64,000 nt of DNA from Streptomyces sp. WAC 04229 (lineage in GTDB: Bacteria > Actinomycetota > Actinomycetes > Streptomycetales > Streptomycetaceae). This document shows positions 50,562 to 57,433 of this stretch, one piece after another. The stretch is from assembly GCF_003947455.1 (NCBI RefSeq), contig NZ_QHJH01000008.1, positions 1-64,000 of the forward strand, given 5' to 3'. How positions within the stretch are numbered: the first letter of the stretch is position 1; every line of letters starts with the position of its first letter. The notes below the pieces were generated by a model, which made no database searches, had not been told where the DNA came from, and saw only the letters and a program-made list of their open reading frames with translations. A program made the translations under genes and the position numbers.

Positions 50562-52625
50562 GTGTCCAAACTGACCGACGTGCCCAAGCGGATCCTGATC
50601 GGGCGCGCACTGCGCAGCGACCGGCTGGGCGAAACGCTCCTGCCGAAGCGGATCGCCCTCCCCGTCTTCGCATCCGACCCGCTCTCCTCGGTGGCGTACG
50701 CGCCCGGCGAGGTGCTGCTCGTGCTGTCCATCGCGGGCGTGTCGGCGTACCACTTCAGCCCCTGGATCGCGGTCGCGGTCGTCGTCCTGATGTTCACGGT
50801 CGTCGCCTCCTACCGGCAGAACGTGCACGCCTACCCCAGCGGCGGCGGCGACTACGAGGTGGCCAACACCAACCTGGGACCCAAGGCGGGCCTGACCGTC
50901 GCCAGCGCCCTGCTGGTCGACTACGTGCTGACCGTCGCCGTCTCGATCTCCTCCGGCATCGAGAACCTCGGCTCCGCGGTCCCCTTCGTGGTCGAGCACA
51001 AGGTCCTCTGCGCGGTCGCCGTGATCCTGCTGCTGACCCTGATGAACCTGCGCGGCGTCAAGGAGTCGGGCAAGCTGTTCGCGATCCCGACGTACGTCTT
51101 CGTCGGCGGTGTCTTCATCATGATCGCGTGGGGCGCGTTCCGGTCCCTGGTGCTCGGCGACACCATGCGCGCGCCGACGGCGGACTACGAGATCAAGCCG
51201 GAACACGGCGGTCTCGCCGGATTCGCCCTGATCTTCCTCCTCCTGCGCGCCTTCTCCTCCGGCTGCGCCGCGCTCACCGGTGTCGAGGCGATCTCCAACG
51301 GCGTCCCGGCCTTCCGCAAGCCCAAGTCGAAGAACGCGGGGAACACCCTCGCGATGATGGGCCTGCTCGCCGTCACCATGTTCTGCGGCATCATCGCGCT
51401 CGCGTCCGCGACGGACGTGCGCATGTCGGAGAACCCGGCCACCGACCTCTTCCACAACGGTGTCGCCGTCGGCGCGGACTACGTCCAGCATCCGGTGATC
51501 TCGCAGGTCGCGGAGGCCGTCTTCGGCGAGGGCAGCTTCCTGTTCATCGTGCTGGCCGCGGCCACCGCGCTGGTCCTCTTCCTCGCCGCGAACACCGCCT
51601 ACAACGGCTTCCCGCTGCTCGGCTCGATCCTCGCCCAGGACCGCTACCTGCCGCGCCAGCTGCACACGCGCGGTGACCGCCTGGCGTTCTCCAACGGCAT
51701 CGTCCTGCTGGCCGGCGCCGCCATACTCCTCGTCTTCATCTACGGCGCCGACTCCACGCGCCTGATCCAGCTCTACATCGTCGGCGTCTTCGTCTCCTTC
51801 ACGCTCAGCCAGATCGGCATGGTCCGGCACTGGAACCGCCACCTGGCCACGGAGAAGGACCAGGCCGCGCGCCGCCGCATGATCCGCTCCCGGGCCATCA
51901 ACGCCTTCGGCGCCTTCTTCACCGGACTCGTCCTGGTCGTCGTACTGGCCACGAAGTTCACCCACGGCGCCTGGGTCGCTCTGCTCGGCATGTGCATCTT
52001 CTTCGCCACGATGACGGCGATCCGCAAGCACTACGACCGGGTCTCCGAGGAGATCGCCGCCCCCGAGGACCCGGAGGAGGCGCAGAGCGACGACATGGTG
52101 CGCCCGTCCCGGGTCCACTCGGTGGTGCTCATCTCCAAGATCCACCGGCCCACCCTGCGCGCGCTCGCCTACGCCAAGCTGATGCGCTCCGACTCCCTGG
52201 AGGCGCTCAGCGTCAACGTCGACCCGGCCGAGACCAAGGCCCTGCGCGACGAGTGGGAGCGGCGCGGCATCGCCGTACCGCTGAAGGTCCTGGACTCGCC
52301 CTACCGCGAGATCACGCGGCCGGTCATCGAGTACGTCAAGAGCCTGCGCAAGGAGTCCCCGCGCGACGCGGTCTCGGTCGTCATCCCCGAGTACGTGGTC
52401 GGCCACTGGTACGAGCACCTGCTGCACAACCAGAGCGCCCTGCGCCTCAAGGGCCGCCTCCTGTTCACGCCCGGCGTCATGGTCACGTCCGTCCCGTACC
52501 AGCTCCAGTCCTCGGAGGCCGCGAAGAAGCGGGCCCGCAAGCGGCAGGACTGGAACGCGCCCGGCGCGGTGCGGCGCGGCCCGCTCCACCACGACCGGGC
52601 GAAGGACTCCTCGCCGTCGAAGTAG
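50562..52625 (+). CDS. APC-superfamily K+ transporter, KimA-like
   Basis: 687 aa. A 12-helix APC transporter domain (about residues 30-470) is followed by a cytoplasmic C-terminal domain of about 200 residues. Blocks such as ASDPLSSVAYAPGE, YPSGGGDYEVA, SSGCAALTGVEAISNGVPAF and a late LLHNQSALRLKGRL match by eye Bacillus subtilis KimA (YdaO), a proton-coupled K+ importer. Its M. tuberculosis counterpart (Rv2690c) also lies beside ceoB. GTG 50562 is leaderless by sequence. The transporter sits between the RCK genes and the RNA methyltransferase gene. Confidence 0.85.
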   Translation: MSKLTDVPKRILIGRALRSDRLGETLLPKRIALPVFASDPLSSVAYAPGEVLLVLSIAGVSAYHFSPWIAVAVVVLMFTVVASYRQNVHAYPSGGGDYEVANTNLGPKAGLTVASALLVDYVLTVAVSISSGIENLGSAVPFVVEHKVLCAVAVILLLTLMNLRGVKESGKLFAIPTYVFVGGVFIMIAWGAFRSLVLGDTMRAPTADYEIKPEHGGLAGFALIFLLLRAFSSGCAALTGVEAISNGVPAFRKPKSKNAGNTLAMMGLLAVTMFCGIIALASATDVRMSENPATDLFHNGVAVGADYVQHPVISQVAEAVFGEGSFLFIVLAAATALVLFLAANTAYNGFPLLGSILAQDRYLPRQLHTRGDRLAFSNGIVLLAGAAILLVFIYGADSTRLIQLYIVGVFVSFTLSQIGMVRHWNRHLATEKDQAARRRMIRSRAINAFGAFFTGLVLVVVLATKFTHGAWVALLGMCIFFATMTAIRKHYDRVSEEIAAPEDPEEAQSDDMVRPSRVHSVVLISKIHRPTLRALAYAKLMRSDSLEALSVNVDPAETKALRDEWERRGIAVPLKVLDSPYREITRPVIEYVKSLRKESPRDAVSVVIPEYVVGHWYEHLLHNQSALRLKGRLLFTPGVMVTSVPYQLQSSEAAKKRARKRQDWNAPGAVRRGPLHHDRAKDSSPSK

Positions 52626-52688
52626 AGTGGACGGCTGCGGTCCCTACCCGCCGTCCCTCACACCCCCGTTCTCTGGAGCCACCCCGCC

Positions 52689-54041
52689 ATGCAGGCAGAA
52701 CCGAAGAAATCGCAGGCGGAGTCCGGAGCGGTCTCGCTCGTCGGCGAGGAGTACGAGGTCGAGATCGGCCCCGTCGCGCACGGCGGCCACTGCATCGCCC
52801 GTACGTCCGAGGGGCAGGTGCTGTTCGTCCGGCACGCGCTGCCCGGCGAGCGCGTCGTGGCCCGGGTGACGGAGGGCGAGGAGGGCGCCCGCTTCCTGCG
52901 CGCCGACGCCGTCGAGATCCTGGACGCCTCCAAGGACCGCGTCGAGGCTCCCTGCCCCTTCGCCGGTCCCGGCCGCTGCGGGGGCTGCGACTGGCAGCAC
53001 GCCAAGCCGGGCGCCCAGCGCCGCCTGAAGGGCGAGGTCGTCGCCGAGCAGCTGAAGCGGCTGGCGGGCCTCACTCCGGAGGAGGCCGGCTGGGACGGCA
53101 CGGTGATGCCCGCCGAGGGCGACAAGCTGCCGGCCGGGCAGGTCCCGTCGTGGCGCACCCGCGTGCAGTACGCGGTGGACACCGAGGGCCGTGCCGGCCT
53201 GCGCAAGCACCGCTCGCACGAGGTCGAGCCGATCGACCACTGCATGATCGCCGCGGAGGGCGTCAGCGAGCTGGGCATCGAGGCCCGGGAGTGGCCCGGC
53301 ATGGCGTCGATCGAGGCGATCGCGGCGACCGGCTCCCAGGACCGCCAGGTCATCCTGACCCCGCGGCCGGGCGCACGGCTCCCCATCGTGGAACTCGACC
53401 GCCCGGTCTCGGTCATGCGGGTCGGCGAGAAGGACGGCGGCGTCCACCGCGTCCACGGCCGCCCCTTCGTCCGCGAACGCGCCGACGGCCGCACGTACCG
53501 GGTCGGCTCCGGCGGCTTCTGGCAGGTCCACCCGAAGGCGGCCGACACCCTGGTGACCGCGGTCATGCAGGGCCTCCTCCCGCGCAAGGGCGACATGGCC
53601 CTCGACCTGTACTGCGGCGTGGGCCTCTTCGCCGGCGCCCTCGCCGACCGGGTCGGCGACCAGGGCGCGGTCCTCGGCATCGAGTCCGGCAAGCGCGCGG
53701 TCGAGGACGCCCGGCACAACCTGGCGGCCTTCGACCGGGTGCGGATCGAGCAGGGCAAGGTCGAGGCGGTCCTGCCCCGGACGGGCATCGACGAGGTCGA
53801 CCTCGTCGTCCTGGACCCGCCGCGCGCGGGGGCGGGCAAGAAGACGGTGCAACACCTCGCGTCACTGGGAGCGAGGAGGATCGCCTACGTGGCGTGCGAT
53901 CCGGCTGCGCTGGCCCGGGATCTGGGGTACTTCCGGGATGGGGGGTATCGGGTGCGGATGTTGCGGGTGTTCGACTTGTTTCCGATGACTGCGCACGTGG
54001 AGTGCGTGGCTATCTTGGAGCCTGCTGCAAAGGGTCTCTGA
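52689..54041 (+). CDS. TRAM-domain 23S rRNA/tRNA (uracil-5-)-methyltransferase
   Basis: 450-aa TrmA/RlmD-like enzyme. An N-terminal TRAM beta-barrel is followed by a [4Fe-4S]-type Cys set at 89, 97 and 100 (CPF...CGGC) plus a later HC, then the SAM domain: DLYCGVGLF, DPPRAGAGKK, catalytic Cys in YVACDPAAL and the Glu in HVECVAIL. It methylates uracil C5 in rRNA or tRNA. A GGAG ribosome site precedes ATG 52689. The M. tuberculosis homologue Rv2689c occupies the same place. The gene marks the right end of the conserved chromosomal block; GC content falls over its last 150 bp. Confidence 0.93.
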   Translation: MQAEPKKSQAESGAVSLVGEEYEVEIGPVAHGGHCIARTSEGQVLFVRHALPGERVVARVTEGEEGARFLRADAVEILDASKDRVEAPCPFAGPGRCGGCDWQHAKPGAQRRLKGEVVAEQLKRLAGLTPEEAGWDGTVMPAEGDKLPAGQVPSWRTRVQYAVDTEGRAGLRKHRSHEVEPIDHCMIAAEGVSELGIEAREWPGMASIEAIAATGSQDRQVILTPRPGARLPIVELDRPVSVMRVGEKDGGVHRVHGRPFVRERADGRTYRVGSGGFWQVHPKAADTLVTAVMQGLLPRKGDMALDLYCGVGLFAGALADRVGDQGAVLGIESGKRAVEDARHNLAAFDRVRIEQGKVEAVLPRTGIDEVDLVVLDPPRAGAGKKTVQHLASLGARRIAYVACDPAALARDLGYFRDGGYRVRMLRVFDLFPMTAHVECVAILEPAAKGL

Positions 54042-54316
54042 CCTGCTGTTTTCCTGGGTTTCTCATACGCGGCTGGACATACTCGACCTGTTTTCCGAAG
54101 CGCAGCGGTTCGAGTGGGCGGATCGATCTCTATAACTCGCTGACCTGCAGATTCGTGAGCGAGGTGCGTTGCACCGGCGACGTCTTTGAGGGGCGTTCGG
54201 AGATTCTTGACGCTCGGATGACGCTCGCAGCAGAAGCCTCTGCTGCCCCTCCTGAGGCGCTGTGCGCCGCCTTGGGCCCTAGGTCTTCGGGGATCGCGAC
54301 TCGACCGAGACAGTCG
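54042..54316. other. Non-coding lower-GC stretch
   Basis: 275 bp before the toxin-antitoxin operator. No supported gene and no tRNA cloverleaf or repeat seen. It marks the border of the accessory region. Confidence 0.4.
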
Positions 54317-54335
54317 TGATACCGGTCAGGTATCA
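54317..54335 (+). promoter_or_regulatory. Palindromic operator of the toxin-antitoxin genes
   Basis: TGATACC (54317-54323) and GGTATCA (54329-54335) form a perfect inverted repeat with a 5-bp centre. It overlaps the TATCAT -10 box (54331-54336); a GAGACA -35 at 54307-54312 has an 18-bp spacer. Antitoxin binding here would block transcription. Confidence 0.65.
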
Positions 54336-54342
54336 TGCATGC

Positions 54343-54537
54343 ATGGCGATGACACTCCGACTGCCTGATGACCTTGACGCGAAGCTGTCCGAGCGGGCTC
54401 GTCGGGAAGGCCGTAGCAAGCAGGAGCTTGCTATCGAGGCCATCCGTGATGCCCAGGACCGGGCCGAGCTGAAGGTCGATGACGTTCTGGCCGAGCTGAT
54501 GGACAGTGATGCGGAGATTCTGGACTACCTGAAGTGA
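54343..54537 (+). CDS. Ribbon-helix-helix antitoxin
   Basis: 64 aa. The N-terminal TLRLPDDLDAKLSERARREG is a ribbon-helix-helix DNA-binding motif (beta strand, helix, GRSKQELAIEAI second helix); the acidic C-terminus (DDVLAELMDSDAEILDYL) probably binds the toxin. ATG 54343 follows the TATCAT -10 box by 6 bases with no ribosome site, so translation is leaderless. It is coupled to the toxin gene by a 4-bp overlap (54534-54537) and should repress its own promoter through the palindrome. Confidence 0.85.
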   Translation: MAMTLRLPDDLDAKLSERARREGRSKQELAIEAIRDAQDRAELKVDDVLAELMDSDAEILDYLK

Positions 54538-54926
54538 CGGACGTGCGCTACCTCCAGATCGACGAGATCCTGGCCATCGCCCGCGCGGTCAACGGTACCG
54601 AGCACAGTGTGCGTGACATGGGGCTTCTGGTCTCGGCGATCGAGAGACCACGCACGAATGTGTTCGGGGCCGAGCTGTATCCCACGCTGCACGAGAAGGC
54701 TGCGGCACTGCTGCACTCCGTAGCCCGTAATCACGCGTTGATCGATGGCAACAAGCGGACCGCCTGGCTCGCCATGCGTGTCTTCCTGCGGTTCAACGGC
54801 GTGAGCGCCGGCACCGTCCCGCCGCCCGTCTCCGTTGCCGGCCCGTTCGTCGAGGACGTCGCGCAGGACAACGTCGATATACCGGTCATTGCAAAGCGCT
54901 TGTCGTCCTGGTTTCCCGTCATTTGA
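54534..54926 (+). CDS. Doc-type (Fic fold) toxin
   Basis: 130-aa death-on-curing protein. The Fic/Doc motif HALIDGNKR is at residues 67-75, followed by TAWLAMRVFLRFNG. Doc toxins phosphorylate elongation factor Tu and stop translation. GTG 54534 overlaps the antitoxin stop. It pairs with a ribbon-helix-helix antitoxin rather than a Phd protein, an uncommon but known pairing. GC content is lower than in the flanking chromosome, consistent with transfer. Confidence 0.88.
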   Translation: MTDVRYLQIDEILAIARAVNGTEHSVRDMGLLVSAIERPRTNVFGAELYPTLHEKAAALLHSVARNHALIDGNKRTAWLAMRVFLRFNGVSAGTVPPPVSVAGPFVEDVAQDNVDIPVIAKRLSSWFPVI

Positions 54927-55487
54927 CGTTCGGCTGACGGTTCGTACGCCTGACTAGGGTGGTCTGCTGGGGCAGTTGCGGGTCCGGGGACGACGAGGGC
55001 GACGATCTCATCGACGACGAGCACCGCGACGTGGCGGTCCTACTGCTCGTCACCTCGTCGACCGCCGCCGAGCCCTCGACGGTGGCAACACACCGGGCTC
55101 GAGCAACTCGGGGCTGAGCAACTTTCGATCCATCAGTTTGGACTGCTGCTCGCCGCACTGCAGACGAACGCGTTTGGGGCGAACAGCCCTGGGGCCCCGC
55201 GGCTATGGGCCGCGGACACTGCACGACGATGAGCAGGGACGGGCCTGGCTCGCTGAGCTTCGGAGGCGTCAGCGCTGTGATGCGCCCGGTGTTGCAGTCT
55301 GGGACTCGGGCACTGGAGGGCAGTGTGCGGAGGTAGAGCGTGGTCGGGCCTCACTTGGGCGGAGGGGCGTGATCACCGATGCGATCGTGCGCCCCAACTT
55401 CGGCGGTCCGGTCGTGGGGTGGGTGGCAGGTCGGACAATCTCAAGAGTTCTTCGTGTGCGCCATGAGGCTGCCGTTACTCTCTTCTG
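54927..55487. other. Gene-poor stretch, possible coding remnants
   Basis: 561 bp with no reliable gene. A rightward frame from about 55100 to 55491 (ending LRVRHEAAVTLFW, overlapping the next start by 4 bp) shows some protein-like composition but no recognisable family or ribosome site, and could be a decayed gene. Confidence 0.35.
55476..55481 (+). promoter_or_regulatory. Putative -10 box (TACTCT) of a leaderless lipoprotein gene
   Basis: TACTCT ends 6 bases before the GTG at 55488, and there is no ribosome site. The pattern matches the other leaderless starts in this window. Confidence 0.45.
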
Positions 55488-56345
55488 GTGACAGAGCGAA
55501 AGTCGGTTCGAATAGCGACTCTTATGGCGTTTGTGGCCCTTGTTGTGAGTGCCTGTGCGGGGCCGGGTGCGGAACAGACTGTTCCGGCCGCGGCCTCGGC
55601 GGCGGCAGCAGTCGCGCCGGAATGCGTCGTACCGGAGGTGATCGGACACCGAGGCACCCCAGAGGACGAGAACACCCTGAAGGGGCTTCGGGACGCAGTG
55701 GGCGCCGGCGCTGGGGGCGTTGAGTTCGACGTGTGGTGGACGAGTGACGGTGTGCCGGTCCTCTCCCACGACGCGACGGTCGACCGCACCACGACGGGGC
55801 ACGGGGCGATCTCCGACATGACTGCCGCGCAAGTCAGGCTGTTGCGCACCAAGAGGGGGCAGCCCGTTCCCACGCTTGAGGAGGCGCTGCGTTACGTGGC
55901 GGAGCAGCGGATGACGGGCATGGTCGAGCTGAAGCCGACGCCGACACCCGCGCAGGTGCAGTCGCTCCTGGCGCTCATCCGGAAGACCGGGACTGCTGAG
56001 TACGTCGTAGTGCACAGCTTCAATCGGGCGGCGGTCGATGCCGTACGCCGAGCGGCACCCGAGCTTCGCACTGCCTTGACGCACGAAAAGACGGCCATCA
56101 GTGGTGCGGAGGCGGCCCGGTACGGCACTTCCTTGAACGTGTCTCGTTTCCTGGCCACTCCGGAAGCTGTCGAAGACTGGCACGCGGCGGGGCTGCGCGT
56201 GTACGTGTGGACAGCGAACTGGGAACCGGCCTGGGAGACGGCGAAATCCGCCGGTGTCGACGTGGTCCTCACTGACCGAGTCGCACCCTACAAGCTCTGG
56301 GCTCGAACGGCGTGCGTGGTCGTTCCGACGAGGAACTCTAGGTAG
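55488..56345 (+). CDS. Glycerophosphodiester phosphodiesterase lipoprotein
   Basis: 285 aa. A lipoprotein signal with lipobox LVVSAC (Cys23) targets it outside the cell. The GDPD barrel carries IGHRGTPEDENT, VEFDVWW, HDATVDRTTTG and ELKPTPTP, matching the catalytic His and metal-binding Glu/Asp sites. It would release glycerol-3-phosphate from phospholipid head groups or teichoic-acid-like polymers. GTG 55488 is leaderless by sequence. GC and codon use are lower than those of the core region, so it is probably acquired. Confidence 0.87.
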   Translation: MTERKSVRIATLMAFVALVVSACAGPGAEQTVPAAASAAAAVAPECVVPEVIGHRGTPEDENTLKGLRDAVGAGAGGVEFDVWWTSDGVPVLSHDATVDRTTTGHGAISDMTAAQVRLLRTKRGQPVPTLEEALRYVAEQRMTGMVELKPTPTPAQVQSLLALIRKTGTAEYVVVHSFNRAAVDAVRRAAPELRTALTHEKTAISGAEAARYGTSLNVSRFLATPEAVEDWHAAGLRVYVWTANWEPAWETAKSAGVDVVLTDRVAPYKLWARTACVVVPTRNSR

Positions 56346-56379
56346 TTCGTTGGTATTGCTTGGCGGACCAGAGGGAGGT

Positions 56380-56863
56380 ACCTCTGTCTGCCGCCACGGC
56401 CGCCCCGACGCAGTCGATGGCCACGCCGGCCGGTCGGAACGGGGGTCACCGCTCGGACATCGCGTTCCCGGTGCCTGGACCAGCCCGGTGACGGGTCACG
56501 CAGGCGGTCCGTGACCTTCATGAGGGCGGTGCGTGGCCGACCTGGCCGGCACTGAGCGCCAACGCGAGTAGTCGGCAGAGGCTGTCGGTCTCAAGCGGAA
56601 CTTCGTGGTCAGTTCGCTGCGGGGCCGACACGACCGATGGCATGGTCGTCTGACACTCCGGCAGGAGCCCCGTCCGAGATTCCCTGCCACGTGCTGGTGA
56701 GCCCACGCGCGATCGTGGAGTCGACGGCCGCGGCCTGGGTGCTGAGCGGCTGGCTGCGACCTTCCGCTCCATGACCGAGACCGTATGTGACAACGCCGAC
56801 ATGGACGCGTCTCTGGACCGGGGGTGGCCGGGACCTTTCAGGGATGCCTCCGCTCCTCGTCAT
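56380..56863 (-). pseudogene. Degraded IS5-family transposase
   Basis: Three out-of-register fragments on the minus strand match, in order, the C-terminal half of Streptomyces IS5-type transposases: VDSTIARGLTSTWQ...DDHAIGRVG (near 56740-56640), then a LALALSAGQVGHAP block, then DRLRDPSPG... and RAVTPVPTGRRGHRLRRG. Frameshifts and at least one deletion separate them. No terminal repeats are recognisable. Confidence 0.65.
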
Positions 56864-57252
56864 AGCGAGGACGTGTTCTCCTGACCGCGCAGGAGGACTA
56901 CGCCGTGTCGGGCCGTGGCGTTGATCATTCCTGCTTTGCCGAGGAGAGCCTGTGGGTTCTCCGCCAGCCAGTCCGAGGGGGCGTCGGCCGGTTCGCGCAC
57001 CGCAATCTGCGTCGATGGCGAGTCGTTCGCTGTCACCTTTATCGGGTTTATCGGGTCATCGGGGCCAATGGTCGCCCAGGCGCTGCGAGGCCCGGTCGGC
57101 TACTCGACGCCAGCCTCAGCCCCAAGCGCGTCAAGGCGGTGCTCCCACTCGTCCAGCTCCCGGCGGAATGCCTGTGGGCCGGCTCCTTCATTGAACAAGT
57201 CTCACGCTTCGGTTAGGGCGACAGTCGCGGCCTGGTGCGGAGCAGCCTTCAT
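56860..57252 (-). pseudogene. Protein gene of unknown family with two in-frame stops
   Basis: One minus-strand frame from ATG 57252 to the stop at 56860 (131 codons) keeps protein-like composition throughout but is interrupted by TGA at codon 17 (57202-57204) and TAG at codon 51 (57100-57102). The segments read MKAAPHQAATVALTEA, then DLFNEGAGPQAFRRELDEWE..., then WATIGPDDPINPIKVTANDS... and ATARHGVVLLRG. Restoring both stops to sense codons would give a continuous small protein. I do not recognise the family. It abuts the transposase relic, which fits gene decay. Confidence 0.5.
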
Positions 57253-57433
57253 GCGACCTACGCCGACGGCGACGCGATCCGAATGCCAACGTCCTGGACC
57301 AGCGCAGACCAAAGGCCGAAAAGTGCCCCTGCTGGCTTGAATCGATCTTGTGTGGCACGTGCATGATCATTACGCTCCGGTCAGTTGTGCCTTATGCACT
57401 CGGTGTGACGAGTGCGAAATTTCTGTGAACTTG

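Noticed and set aside
43308-52625. Undecylprodigiosin (red) genes, which as I recall lie near the kdp/trk genes in S. coelicolor
   Set aside because: No red-type genes are present; the trk pair, KimA-like gene and methyltransferase follow directly.
54042-54316. Attachment site for an integrated element near the TRAM methyltransferase
   Set aside because: No tRNA gene, integrase or direct repeats were seen at the border, so an att site cannot be supported.
54130-54336. 68-aa leftward frame divergent from the antitoxin
   Set aside because: It starts inside the operator palindrome, has no ribosome site and shows no recognisable domain; its start resembles the other strand only because of the inverted repeat.
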